The notes: generated from the sequence alone by a model not told the origin. DNA of 64,000 bases from Desmodesmus armatus (GCA_007449985.2 VIIQ02000153.1:141880-205879), one strand, 5' to 3'; positions 48,279 to 61,179 are shown, numbered from the stretch's first letter. Numbers and translations are program-made.

Positions 48279-51200
48279 TTAGGGCAGCTTATGGCACTGG
48301 CACTGCACTTATGGCACTGGCACTGCCGCGATGCTGCACCCTGCCTGAATATTGGTGGTGGTCAAGGGCGAACCGGGACTGGTCTGTGTGCCTTTTTTTG
48401 GCATGTGTTTTTGTGTGCTGCAGCGCCCGCGTTGTCAGGCAACAGGCCGAATGCATGCGTGACCCACTGACCATGTATCCCAACTGGGGTGTACTCTGTT
48501 GTTGATGCCTGTCGCATGCGGCTGTCACCACCATCTGTGGTTGGCAAGTTAGCCCTAAAGCATGCCTTGACAAAACTCAGCCGGTTCATGCCAGTTGAGT
48601 GAAGGGGTGTGGGGTGGATACATGCAGCAGATACTGACAGGGGACTTCTAATCAGTGTTCACATGTGCGCCGTTGCAACATACGGCAGTGGCTGGGCCTG
48701 TGCCCATGCTGCCCACTTTTTGGGACTGCAATATGTCCTAGTGGCGCATGCAGCATCCTGCGTAAGGGTGTTTGCAAGTTAGTTACAAGGACACAGCACA
48801 GTGCAGCACATGTGTCAGCACAGTGCCATGCCATCTGAACTGTTGGGCCTCTCCATGCTGTCACTGTACAGCAGGGTTTTTACTTGGCGCCAAGTCGTGG
48901 CGGTAGGACCTGTGATGCAGGAAGGGGCTTTTGACACACTGCACTTGGCCACCTGTGTCAGCTCAACTCTGCCTTGGCGCGACGACTCAACTGCTACATG
49001 GCAGTTGAGCTGACGCAAGCAGTGTTGACTTCTGGGGTATACATGGGGTTCATTTGCCTTATTTTCCAGCCTGCCAGGTCTCCAGTGGACGCTGTTTGGT
49101 GCTTGTGCCACAGTGACCTCACATGTGTTCAGTATGCGCCCTTATAGCTGCAGTGTTGTATCAAAATGCCCAGTTCATTTTCTGCTGCACATGTTGGTGT
49201 TTAGCCCTGTGCGGAGTCAGCGGAGTCAGCAGCCATGCCTTGTGATGCTTGCGCGGGCTGCTGATTGTGAGGTTTGACAAGGGTGCTTGCATCTGTGTAG
49301 TGCCTGTTGCGCGCCGTCTTTCGCCGCCCTAAGTGGGTGATTGCCTGAAGTTGACTGCATCAGGTGTGCATTGGGCATGCCGTGTGACCATTGCCAGTGC
49401 CTTCTGCACGGGAAAGGTTTGGGTCCTTGCTTTCATGCACGTGAGAAAACGAATAGCTTGACCATCGCGCCAGCTACCTATGGGCTTGTCATTGCCTCTG
49501 ATGCAGCACCTTGCTGATCGCTTGGTCCTACATTCACAGCAGTCTTGTGTATGCTGGTCAGTACTGCTTCACCTGCATTTTCTGAAGTTGACAGCAGGTG
49601 CGTCAGTTGTGAAGCCATTCTGGCACCAAGGCGCTAAATTGGGGGGTGGGCGCTGTGCACTACCCTGAGTGCCGATAGTACGTTTGTGTTTGTATGCTAT
49701 GCAACAAAGGAGGCCGGTCGCGGCGACGTCTCAAAAGGCACTGCAGCAGCGGCAATGGGGTGGACAGTTGCTACACCGCACAGCTTAGGAGCCACACCCA
49801 GTATTGCATTTTGGTTTGTTTGCTGTTGCTGCACCAGTCCTGCATAGTGCCGTCACTCTTGGTGGTGACAATGTGCTGGTGGCGCCACCCACAGCGCAGG
49901 GCCAATATGTAACATGCCTAGGCAGGGCGAAAGCTCCCAATGTAGTCAAATTTGCGTTGATTGATGTGTGGATTGTGACTGATGGCATCGGTGTTTCTCC
50001 GTGTCGTTTCTCAATCTAGCAGGGCATTCATAGTGCGAGGTGATGACTAGGGTTTGGCAGCACGCACTTTGGCAGCACGCACTCGGAGCCACAGTCAAAC
50101 AAACCCTGCTGCAACGTTCGTCACGCGGTTTCCCTGCAACCATCATCAACCGTGCTCGCACCCGTCTGCATGCCGTTCACTTGCGTGATCGGTATGTGCC
50201 CGCAGCGCGCCGAAGGCTTCTCAGCTCGGTCGGCTCGCACAGGCAGCGCGCGAGAGCAAGTGATCGCGCCAGCAACAAGCATACCATAAACATGCGACCA
50301 CGATCAACACACACGCAGTACACTCGCAAACTTACACAACAGGTTGTGGCGCTCGTGCTGTGTATCGAGACCAGCTGCACATTACGAGGGCCGATGCGAC
50401 AAGGCGTTGCATCACGTGCAACTGTGACCATGTCCCTGCTATCGCTCGTCGCCACCAACACGTTTGTAACACCCCCCCCCCCCCCCGCCGGATGATTTTG
50501 CAATGATTTGTTAATGCAAGCTCTCCCAACATTTCTTACCACCGGCACAAATATTTTTCACACTGTTGTGTGCTGTTGTGACAACCCCACCCGGCTTGCA
50601 TGCTCAGCGCCCAATTATCCCTCCCATCCATGTACGTATGTGTTACTGATGCCTTGTTGAGCAAGGGTTTCTGTCCACGTAAACAACCGTGCTTCATGTC
50701 CTTGCTTAACGTTGTGCTTAACGTTGGAGCTTTCTTTTATGATGATCACACATAGCCCTGGTTTGGTACTACTACTGACTTGTTGATATAAAGGGTTTGA
50801 GTGAGCATGTGTCCGACACAGTGCTACGTAGCTCGAAAGCAATAACAGTTGAGGGCATGTCTCTGCACCCAAATTCAAGTGGACAGTGCCAAATTCGCTT
50901 CAAATCGCAATGCCAACTGAATGTACAACCCATTCCCTGTTGGAAACAAGGCCACCAACAAGGACTGAGAGCATCCACGTCCTCAGCTCATCAAACCCCT
51001 TGTTCTATGCTCCGGGAAACCCCTCCGCCAACTGTACAGCATTGCAGCCGCTGCATGGCATGGCAACTTCCTGCTCAGCGCAGGGGTCTACAACAAAACC
51101 AACCGAGACAAAGCGGAAGCAGCAAGCCTTGCATGTGGCGGGCTGCGAAAGTGACTACTGGCTGCTCAAACAGTCAATAATGTGAGCCTGTCCTAGTTGT

Positions 51201-51899
51201 CCAAGATACAATGCTGCAACCACGGCGCACGAAACCAGCACCAAGTTGTGCCACCAGCAACCCACCCCTACTGCAACAGGCAGCGAGGGTGCTGCGCCCA
51301 GCCCTCTTCAATCAGATCTTTTGATATCAATACACCACATAACGCCAGGTAGGACCTAGTGGTGGGCACACACTGTAAGGGACGCGCCCATGTACCCCTG
51401 ACTACATTCACTGCAACCCTGGGCTGCAGGGAAGCAAACCGCCTGATGCCTCCGCAACATGCTGCTGCTCCACAGACAACTGCCGACTGCCAGCAACACA
51501 CCAACAAAGGCCGAGCGCCCGCACTCCACACTGCTGCAAGGCGATGCAGCAAGATAGCACCTACAAACCAGCATGACAATGCGCACCACACACAAACACA
51601 TCAGCATCAGAAGAAGGGGTGTCCTCAAGTTGCCAGCCAACTACACAGTGCGGCTTGCGAAACAAATGTTTGGAACATTCTTCCACAACATCAGTCTATA
51701 TCAGCAGTGCGATGATTCGCTGCTGCTTGAACCAGAAGGAGGCCCCATAACAAACCCCCACTAAATGGCATGTAAGCTACATGGAGGTGAACACGCTTTT
51801 CACCAACCCATTGAACACAGCAGCGCACAGGCATGCCCACTGCAAGTATCTCACCAATAGATGACAGCAGCAGCAGCAGCGCCACAATCCTCAGCCGCC
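48279..51899. other. Intergenic region downstream of NOG1
   Basis: No gene supported. It includes the NOG1 3' flank. Frames such as 50040-50495 (+) are Arg/Thr-rich, with a short direct repeat (GGCAGCACGCACT, twice at 50057-50082), and lack splice support. A C14 tract lies at 50471-50484. Confidence 0.4.
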
Positions 51900-54800
51900 T
51901 CAGCGCCTGTCCGTCTTGCCCTTGGGCCGCTTGCCGCTGAACAAGTGCTTCGGCATCTTTGTCTGTATCGTCCTGCATAACACACGATGAACAACACAAC
52001 ACGATTCAACAAACAGGAACCGCGTGCATACATACAAACGAGGCCTATGTGCAGGTTGCGCGTGAGCAATATGCTTGTCACATGCTGGGTATGACCCACG
52101 AGGTAACTGCCCCGACGGGGCTCCCCAAGGCGATGGAATCGGCAGTTGCGGCACCAGGAATCCACAGCTAAGGGACTCGACTGGCCCGTCAATGTATGGT
52201 GTGTCTGCGTGGACCCTGCACCCATGGGGAGGGCACAGCTCGGTTGAGCCGCACCCAGGGTGCTCCAACAGCAGAGGCCTGCTGGTGCCCGGCTAAAGGC
52301 ACCTGCACGCCCACCAACAATTTGAAAGCACCGCCCTCACCCTGTAACATACGCTTCTGCGCTAACACACACATGGCTCCTCCTACCCCCCCCCCCCCCC
52401 CCCCCCCGGGAAAGCATGGTTGTCCCCTCTCCCTCTACCACCAACTCCCACCAGCACCCACGCACTGCATCTCCAAACATCTCAGCTCCCCATCTCTCCT
52501 CACCTGTCTGCCTCTCCGACCTTTGCCAGCTTGTTCATCTTGCGCTGCGCCTTGTCCGCCAGCTTCGTCGCCTTGTTGCCCATCGCTGCGTCACGCAGCC
52601 CGCTGTTGCTGCCAGGGGCGGCCAGGCTGGCGCTGCGGCCGCGGCTCATGCCGCGCGACTTGCTGCTGTGGATGCGCTTCTTGGGTGTGCCCTCGCCGTC
52701 ACCCATCTCCACGTCACCAGCGGCATCAGGGGCCTCAGACCTGCAGGGTGGGCGTGTGAGAGAGTGCGGGTCAGAGGGGTTTGGGCCTGCTGCACACAGC
52801 AAGTCTGTGGCACTACCTGAATAACACAAGGGTTTAGGGTTCAGGGTTTAGTGCTCCGCACCTGCTGGTATGTGCAGCAGAGACCAATCGATGCATTTGC
52901 AAAAGCATTTGCAGAATGAAAGCTGTCAGGCCGCATGCTTCAATTGTTCAACTGCCAACACACAACAACCCACAACTCTGATTCTCTGCAGGCCCCCCCC
53001 CCTCCCCCCCGGGGCCCGCCACCATCAATACCACCTGCAGCGCCAGGGTTGTAGCCATGCAAGAACTGCTGCCATGTTGCCATAGCTCACCCCATATTGG
53101 GGGGAACTACGGGAACATGGCGACAGCCCTTGCATAAAACTTCACCCTCGCGCTACAACGGGGCCGCTGGCGACTACATTGGGGGGGGGGGCATCAGGCG
53201 CACGCGCTTGCACTGCTGATGCCTGTTAAGTGGGTTGGTGAAGGGTTCTCCTGCTGACTGTGGTGCACAGTGAGAGCAGTGTGGGAGTGTCCTGCGTCCA
53301 GGAGAGGGGCCACTGCTGCCCTGCGCAGCGTGGACAACACAACCTGCAACCACCGTGCAGCACTACCCCCAGAGTCTGTGGACCCCTCAGCTCCTTCCCA
53401 CCTGCTGCGCTTGCGGCCTCTGCTCTGGCTGCGCTCGCGTATCCGCGCCTCTGCTGCTGACGTGTCGATGCCCATGCCTCCCAGGGACTTGCGCATCTCA
53501 GTGGTGCTCAGCCTGCCGCGCGTGTTGTGCTTCAGAGGGATCACAGGCCTGCAGCAGCAGCAGCAGCAGCAGCAGCAAAAGCAGCAGCAGCAGCAGCAGC
53601 GCAGACAAATGATGTGTGAGCGACAGCAAGAAGCTGGTGTTGCTAATACACTGGCAGATGCTGGAGGTAGCGGCAGCACAGATGCTTTGGAGAGCACCCT
53701 AACTGCATGGCTGTGTTGACATCTTGGTAGTGCTTCAGGCACAGACAACATTGGGACCTCATGATCGACCAGACTTGTCAGCATGCCCCCCCCCCACCTG
53801 TTGTTTGCGACGCCCTTCTTGATGCGGTGTGCGGTGATGATCTGCTTCTTGCGTGCGCGTATTGCTGCCAGGTCTGCCTCCTGCTCTGGTGTGAGCTCAT
53901 CAGTGTCCATCACGCCAGCCATCTGTAGCAGGGGGGACACACACACATACAGAGGGGGGGAGCAAAATGTACTGGGTCAGCTGCAAATGGGGTGGGAGGA
54001 GGAATGCAAAAGCCTAAATCCCTGGCGAGCTAGTCCACAAACCAGGAGACAAACCCCTCTGGCTGCTGCTCACCCCCCCTCCTTATGCATGATCCCAATG
54101 CACCCTGAACAAAGCACCAACGTCCCTGCACCCCCCCCCCCCACACACACACCCACACACCTGCTCCTGGTGCTGTGCCTCCAGCTCCTCCTCCTCCCGC
54201 TCCAGCTCAGCCAGCTTTGCGTCAATGTCGGGGTCAATGAAGTCAGCAACGTTGTGCCCGTCCACCGTCTCTGGCATGATGTCGTAGCGCCAGGCAGGGT
54301 CCTTCAGGTCGTAATGCTTGCGCAGGTCAGCATTGTACACACCTGCACGGTAACAAAGCAGAGATGGGGGTTGAGGGGGGAAAAAGGGGCATTGGAAGGC
54401 AGACTCAGGCAGGGTTCTTCAGGTCATAGTGCTTGCGCAGGTCAGCATTGTAAACACCTGGGCAGCACAACAAGGAGGGGAGGGGCTGGAATGTGTGTGT
54501 GTGGGTGTGGGTGGGGGGGGGGGTGTCGAGAGGGGGGGATTTGCAGGGACACCGGGTGTGCACTAGTATGAGGGAGACTGGCCACGATTTGGTAGGAGGA
54601 TGCCAAGGAGCCAGCAAGAAGGAAACGGGAAGCAAACAGCGACTACCTTCTGAGAAGGAAAGGGCAGATAAAAAGCGTGACTCACACGGCCAGTGAGTGT
54701 GGGGATGTACATGCAGCTGTGAATCACAGACTGCAACATTCAGGTTGTGCTTGAGCTGCATGATAGGCACCTCGCTAAGTACCACTGCGCAGCAAGCATT

Positions 54801-55168
54801 ACCAACCTCGCCATCATACACACTTCCCCATTCAAACCCTAAGACGCATCCCCACACATCACAACCAGCAGCGACCTGCCAGACACCCACACTCAAACCT
54901 GCCCCCCCCCCCTCACCTGCTCCCCCGTTCTCCTCCTGCAGGTCCTTCTCCGTCTTCCGCTTCGCCTTGGCAGCAGCGGTAGCAGCAGCAGCAGCGCGGG
55001 CAGCAGCCACGCTCGGCGGGATGACAGGCGGCCGCGCTGTGCTGTCCCGTGTCTTGGGCACCGCCACGTGCATGCGGTTGAGCACGTCCCCTATGCGCTT
55101 GCCTGACAGCTTCATGTCAACCCTGTGAGGGAGAGTGAGAACAGAGGGGAGGGGGGGGGGGAAAGGGC

Positions 55169-55202
<34 letters not shown>

Positions 55203-58098
55203 GGGGGGGGGGGAGGACAGGCAACACGGTGTCGTTAAACAATCACAGCATGCAAACCATGACCACAATGCTTCGCCTAAGCGCTTGCCCTGACAGCTTC
55301 ATGTCAACCCTGTGAGGGTGAGAGAGAACGAGGGATGAGGGACAGGCAACAACGTGGCGTCAAACAATCTAATCAGCATGCGAACCATGACCACAATGCT
55401 CCGCCTATGCGCTTCCCTGACAGCTTCATGTCAACCCTGTGGTGGTGAGGGAGAACGGGGGGGGGGGGGACAGGTAGCAAGGCGTTGGCAGGCAATCACA
55501 TCAGCAAGCGAACCCGGGCCCCAATGCTGTAAGAGGAGCATATAAAAGTGTGCACTGCGATGCTCAAGGATTGATCAAGCAGCAACATGCAGCATTCCCG
55601 CTACAAATGCTGACAGGACAGTTGCACAACTGTGCCTCGAGCCATGCGCAACCTTCACTCAAGCACAGGCCACGTGCGTGTGCGCCCCAGCTGCTGTGGC
55701 TGGAGCTGATGTGCACTGAATGCCGCACTGAGTTGAATCCCTTTGTACTTTCAATCTCAAACCTGCAGCCATGCTGTCCTCCCCCCACCTGAAGTTGAGC
55801 AGTCTGTCGCATGCTGTCTGCTTGACTGCCATGACGCCGTCTTCAGTCAGTGTGGACATGGTCATCATGTACGGCTCACTGCTGCTGCTGTTGTCTGCAC
55901 CATCCGCTGCTGCTGCACCTGCGCGTGTGAGAGGGGGGGGGGTGAGGTCAGGGTCAGCGTGCCTCTAAAAAATTGGGAAACATCTGGGTATCAGCCCGTC
56001 AGTATGGAAGGTTGAGTGACACACTTGTGCTGTGGTCGCGGGATGTATGGGCAAAAAGAGTGATGTTTGCATAGTTGGTATCAGCTGAAGCTTGCTGCTG
56101 CTGCTGAGATGGTGGGACGGCTGCTACTGTCCCCCCCCCCCCCCCCCCCCCCGGGGCTGACCTGCCTGCATGCCCTTTCTTCCCAACTGGTATCAGCAGG
56201 CCAGCACGGTGAACCACCACCCCCTCCCCTCGCGCCCTTTTCAAATTCAAAAAGACAGCCGCCACTCCCCCCCCTCACCTCCGCTGCTGATGCGTCGTGC
56301 CTCTGCCTCCATGTGTGCCAGCAGCTGCTGCTCATCAGCGGTCAGGGAGTCAACAGGGCGCACGTCAGTCTTGTTCACAACAATCAGCAGCGGCTTGTTG
56401 GCAAACAGCGGCTTGATGCTGCAGCAGCAAACAGCAGCAGCAGCAGCAGCATGCGCATAAGTCAATAGACTTGCATTGGAAAGCGCAGCTCAATTTGCAG
56501 ATTGCAGGTGCTGTGCTATTGCATGCTGCAAAAGTACCAATGCGCCTGACCAAAGATCCACTGACTCCCCGCCCCCTCTCACCACATCCTGAGGTCATCA
56601 TACAGCCCCCCCCCCCCCCCCCTCCGGTTCTCAACCTCCGTCTGGACCTGCCGGCACTCCACAGGCACCCCCCCACCTTACACACCTGCACCCCCACCCC
56701 CTTGACACACCTGCCCCCCCCCCTTACACACAGGCACCCCCCCCCCCCCATTTACACGCACCCCCCCCCCCCCCTTCATGCACCCACCCCCCCCCCCCAC
56801 CTGTGGAAGAGGTCTGCCTGTTGTGCCAGGCTGTAGCCGCACTGCTCGCTGATGTCCACCAGGTACAGCACAGCACAGCGCAGGTGGGCCAGCGCGGTGA
56901 TGGACTGCATCTCAATGGTGTTGCGCTCCTCAAGGGGACGGTCAAGGATACCGGGGGTATCCAGAACCTGCAAGCAAGGGGGCCAGGGCGGGGAAGGGGG
57001 ATTGGGAAAGGTCATCTTGCATGCCTTGGCAGCGGGTGTGTTTGTACATAAAGTGTTGCACCTTCCCAGCAGTGCAGCACAGTTTACGCCAGACGTGCAG
57101 CGCAGTCACACAGTCAAAATACCTGACTGGTCCCTGTGCAGCGATCTAGAGCAGTCATCTTCTATTGAACACCCTCACGGCGCTGCACCTCTGGGTAGCT
57201 GCATTGTCTCTCTGCACAAATGCGCAGGGCACCATCTGATATGAACCCAAGCCTTTCCCTTTATTTGAAGTCCCCCCCCCCCATCACCCCCCCTCTCCGC
57301 CCCCAGCGCGCTGTCACTCAAGCCCACCCACCTGCCAGCGCATGTAGCGGTAGTCCATGTGTCCCACGTACAAGCTCTTGGTGGTGAATGCGTATGGCTG
57401 CACCTCCACATCAGCGCGCGTGAGTATGTTCATGGCGCTGCTCTTGCCCACATTGGGGTAGCCGCACAGCAGCAGGCTGCGTGTGTTGGGGTCAATGGAG
57501 GGCAGGCGGCTCATGTGCTGGCGGACCTGCTCTAGGTACTTCAGGGAGGCGTCCTGCTGCTTCATCAACGTGCACATGCGACCCTGGAGGGGTGAAGGGG
57601 GGGGGCGCAGGAGGACAGAGTAGGTTCAGCAGGGTGGAAAATGGTGTAGGGTTTAGGCATCCTGCTGCTTCAGCAACGTGCACGTGCGCCCCTGGAGGGG
57701 GGTGAAAGTGGAGGGGTGCAGGAAGGTCGGGGGAGGGTCAGCAGGGGTGAGGTGAAGCGAGGGGGCTTTGGGCAGGAAAATATGATTTGCGATCAAAGGA
57801 CGACAGAGCGGCGTGTCGGACAGGCATTGGTGAGAGGGGGGGGGGGAGCAACCAACCCACTCAGATGACCACAAACAACGCTTACGAGCAGCTCGCAAGC
57901 CCCCCCCCCCACCACCACATTTGTGCTTGTATAGCAGCTGCGCCTTGGCCATCAGCAGTGGTACTGCTGCTGCTGCTGCTGAAATTCCTGCACCCCTCTT
58001 ATCTCCCTCCCCCCCCCCTCTTTCTCACCAGTGCTGCGCGCTTCAGCTCCTTGCAGCGGTACAGGGTGTCACCATACTTCAGCAGACGATTGTAGTCT

Positions 58099-58136
<38 letters not shown>

Positions 58137-59640
58137 CGACGACAGCAGTCAGCGTCCTTAGCCACACCGCCAGCAGCAGTGGGCCCCTCCAGCTAGCGGG
58201 GTACCAGTACAAGCACCAGCTACCTGCTGATCAGGCTGACCGACAGTAACGCAATGCACCTCCCAATCCCTTCACCCACTGCATCACAGGGGCGCAATCA
58301 GACCGCCGCTGCCTTTGCATAGCTCTGGCGCTGCGACCCTACGGTTGCGGTGTGCAACGTACAGCGCCCCCTCCCTCTGCACCATTGCTCTACTGCACCC
58401 CCCCCCCCCCTTCCCTGGCTCCTTTGTGACCCCCCCCCCCCCCGCCCCCTGCGCCCTCTCCCCCAGAGCCAATGCACTCCCACTGCAGTATTGCTGCCCT
58501 GCTGCCCAGCTAGCCACCCCCCCCCCTTCCCCCCCACCCCCCTCACCCCCTCACCCTGTGCCAGTTTGTCGATGAGGTTTTTTGCTGTGTTGAGCTGCCC
58601 CAGTGCCAGCTTGTAGTGGTCCTTGTCGTACAACACATTCAGCAGGTCACTGAGGGACAGCAGAAGGAGGGGGGGGGGGGGGCACAGGCAGCAGCAGAGC
58701 AGGCACATAGGTGTTAGGGTCAGGGGCCAGGGGGGCAATAGGCAAAGGAGGTTGGGAAAAGGGAGTGGGGTGAACGTAAAAGATCCCAAGGCAGCCATAG
58801 GGACTATGTAAATGTACAACTATCAGGGCAAAAGTGAGGGAGAAGCAGGTGGAATTGCTACTGCTGCAGCAACTGACAACAGCTGGTTATGTTGCTGCAG
58901 CAACGTGCTGCTCTGCAAGGCTCGAAGGAGACCAGGCTGGCTGGACCAGCCCTCAGCAGCAGCAGGGCTGAAAGCCTTCCTTTCTACCGCTACTGCTGCA
59001 GTCTGTTGCTCCCACAACTGCTGTTGTGACTTTCATTGCTGTACAGCAGGAGCAGTGCAGCGGCTGCTGCGCCTGCTTCTAGGCAGCGCTGTCACACACA
59101 CTGATGACACCTTTACTCCCTCCCGACACACATAACACATAACTATTTTGGCTGGTGCTGCAGTGCTGACTCACACGCGGAGCCATAGTCTGACATGCCG
59201 TACCACTGAAAGTCTCGTTATCAACAGGCATCAGCAACTGCCCCTGACAGCTTGGACATCCCCCATGGCTGCTGCAGCTGTGCATACTGCCTACGCTGCT
59301 GCGCTGCTGCCCTGCTGTGCTGCTGTTCCTGCCTGCTGGCGACGGTGCCTGCTGCTGTGCAGGTGAGGGGGTGGGTCCCGTTGCTCCCACGCAAGGTGCA
59401 CACTGGATTTCACCTCCCTACCCGCACCATCAGCGCACCCCACCTGAGACACATGGCTAAAAAAGCACACAAACATACTTACAAACTCAACACCAACTGT
59501 CACTGACACCCCCCCCCCCAGACACACACTTCCACACGCACCCCACCCCCAAGCCCGTACAACCCATGCAGTGCATTTGATCCAACGCGCACCATCCCGC
59601 TGGGTGCCCCCCCCCCCCGCCACCATTGCCAACCCACTTG

Positions 59641-59671
<31 letters not shown>

Positions 59672-60110
59672 ACCCTGCGCGCGTGATTCTCTCACCTGTA
59701 GAAGGGGTGGATGTCCTCCACCCGCCCCACCCTCCCTGTCAGTAACAACCCCCCCCCCCCCCCCAAAGGACACCTGCCACGCGCTTGGTCCCATGAGCAT
59801 CCACCCACTGAATTTTCCCCCATAGCTCCTTGCCCCCCCCCCCCCCCCCGCCTGCTGCACCACTCTCTCACCTGTAGAAGGGGTGAATGTCCTCCACCTT
59901 TGGGAAGTCCTGCAGGATCTGTGTCAGCTTCTCATTCCAGTTTGATGCCGTGAACTTCACCTTGCGCATGTAGAACTGCCTGATGCGCTGGATGGCCCAG
60001 CCATTGTGGCACACTGTGGGTGTCTGGCGCTGAGTCTTGCTGAGGACGATGTCGATAAAGTCCTTGGAGGGGGGCACCACCCCCATGGACTTGAAGTTGT
60101 ACGCTGGCAT
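51900..60110 (-). CDS. NOG1: Nucleolar GTP-binding protein 1 (NOG1/GTPBP4), 60S assembly GTPase
   Basis: Thirteen exons: 60110-59872, 58649-58555, 58096-58029, 57583-57332, 56967-56801, 56418-56279, 55918-55789, 55122-54917, 54342-54161, 53922-53798, 53548-53402, 52740-52504 and 51972-51900. Every junction keeps phase; 686 residues, close to the usual 630-650. The protein has the NOG1 N-terminal helical domain ([20 protein letters not shown]), the G domain with P-loop GYPNVGKSS (175-183), DTPG (221-224) and NKTD (289-292), the conserved [12 protein letters not shown] segment, and the C-terminal signature KHLFSGKR...GKTDRR. NOG1 acts on pre-60S particles in nucleolus and nucleoplasm. Extra length lies in Ala/Glu-rich inserts near [10 protein letters not shown] and in exon 8. 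Introns hold copies of exon edges and long G-tracts (listed separately). Confidence 0.97.
54407..54466 (-). repeat. Intronic copy of the NOG1 exon 9 5' edge with acceptor
   Basis: CAGGGTTCTTCAGGTCATAG through GTAAACACCTGGGC copies the first ~50 nt of exon 9 and its acceptor (54290-54346), about 119 bp upstream in the sense direction. It would read [17 protein letters not shown] then stop, against DLKDPAW in the exon. Confidence 0.88.
55171..55213 (+). repeat. Long G homopolymer (31 G, A, 11 G)
   Basis: The longest homopolymer in the window. On the NOG1 sense strand it is a C tract about 50 nt upstream of the exon 8 acceptor, so it may serve as an extended pyrimidine tract. Its length is unlikely to be exact. 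Confidence 0.85.
55262..55455 (-). repeat. Two intronic copies of the NOG1 exon 8 5' edge with acceptor
   Basis: The stretch with TGACAGCTTCATGTCAACCC occurs in exon 8 (55104-55123) and again near 55290-55310 and 55417-55437. Each copy includes the acceptor (CACAG|GGTTGACATGAAGCTG in the sense direction) and upstream intron sequence with ACCATGACCACAATGCT. Units are about 120-185 bp. Three tandem acceptors therefore precede exon 8. Confidence 0.88.
57655..57712 (-). repeat. Intronic copy of the NOG1 exon 4 5' edge with acceptor
   Basis: CATCCTGCTGCTTCAGCAAC and the following bases copy the first ~36 nt of exon 4 plus its CTCCAG acceptor (57547-57600). The copy sits about 109 bp upstream in the sense direction. 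It would read [12 protein letters not shown] in place of [12 protein letters not shown]. Confidence 0.85.
59693..59726 (-). repeat. Intronic copy of the NOG1 exon 1 3' edge with donor
   Basis: The block CACCTGTAGAAGGGGTGGAT(GTCCTCCACC) copies the last ~30 nt of exon 1 and its GTGAG donor, found at 59869-59902. It differs at about one position. It lies about 175 bp further into intron 1, so the intron offers a second identical-looking 5' splice site. Confidence 0.85.
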
Positions 60111-60660
60111 GGCTGCTGCTCCTGCTGCAGACGCTGCAACTGCAGCTACTGAAGGACTGGCGTGTAGCTACGTAACTCAAGGAGCCGGGCTGCTGCTGCT
60201 GTTGGTCGATGGGCTATGGTGCAGCTGCACCTGCTGCTGTCTGTTGGGTGACAGGGATATCCCGCCTCTGCTGCTGTGTTGATGCGACCGTGCTTGTTCA
60301 CAACGAAACAAGAGCTTTGATAAGGGTTGGAGGACGCCTGCTTCTGGGCCCCACAGTCACGAGAATAGGCTGCTGCTGTTGCTGCTGCTGCTTTTGTGAT
60401 GTACAGCGGCGGCACACGCTCGGCTGCGCACGACACCAAGTAAGCAACCTTGTAGCTGTGTTACCATGTGACGTGATGCTTTGCTGTTGCGACCTTTTCG
60501 TCCCTTAGTCAAGTAACATCTAACAGCCGTTGAGGAGGAATGGCGCAGACAGCGACTGAACGATGTCAAGCGTTCATGCTCGGTGTATGAGGACCCCTTA
60601 GCAACCGTTCAGCCAGTCTACAAGCTGCCCAGCGCCTGCCGATGAGCTTACATTCTTGAA

Positions 60661-60912
60661 GTTTGCTGATCATCTGGTGGGTGACAGCGATGCAGCAACT
60701 GCGCTGATTGTGAAAGCTTGGAACGTTGTATCGCAAGCACATGCATTCATCCTTTCAATCTGCTGGCAGTGACAGAGGTCTTGGGGTTTGCTGATGATCT
60801 CCTGGGTTTGGGTGACAGTGATGGCAGCAGCAACTGCACTGAAATTGCAAGGTTGGCACGTTGGCTTACAAACGCATCCATCCATCATTAAGCAACGCTG
60901 GATTTGACAGAG
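60661..60912 (+). repeat. Diverged tandem duplication, about 125 bp
   Basis: GTTTGCTGATCATCTGGTGG at 60661 recurs as GTTTGCTGATGATCTCCTGG at 60786. Matching segments follow in the same order: GGTGACAGYGATG, GCAACTGCRCTGA and GGMACGTTG, and each unit ends near TGACAGAGGTC. Substitutions and small indels separate the two. Confidence 0.75.
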
Positions 60913-61174
60913 GTCAAAGGACTGCTGTTCCAAGTTGCGGCACTATGTTGCTTCGCACTGCGCATGCCTGGCCCAAAACAGTGACATTGCTTTTTGAGGT
61001 GACACCATGCCATGATTCCTGCATGTTCCTGACAACCCATGGCACTGGAAGGGGTAGAGATAGTGGGGCCCTGCCAGTGGCACGACATAGATGCACTCCT
61101 GCCTTGCACTACCAAGTTGACCCTGTGCATGCGGTGGGGCAGACTGCATGCAAAAGCATATCAGCAGGAGTGTG

Positions 61175-61179
61175 TTACA
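61175..61179 (-). promoter_or_regulatory. TGTAA polyadenylation-type signal for RPL22
   Basis: TGTAA on the minus strand about 205 nt after the RPL22 stop codon. The motif is common, so only its position supports it. Confidence 0.3.

Noticed and set aside
52828..52853. Telomere-like GGGTTTAGGGTTCAGGGTTTAG
   Set aside because: Only about three degenerate units inside a NOG1 intron; too short for an interstitial telomere.
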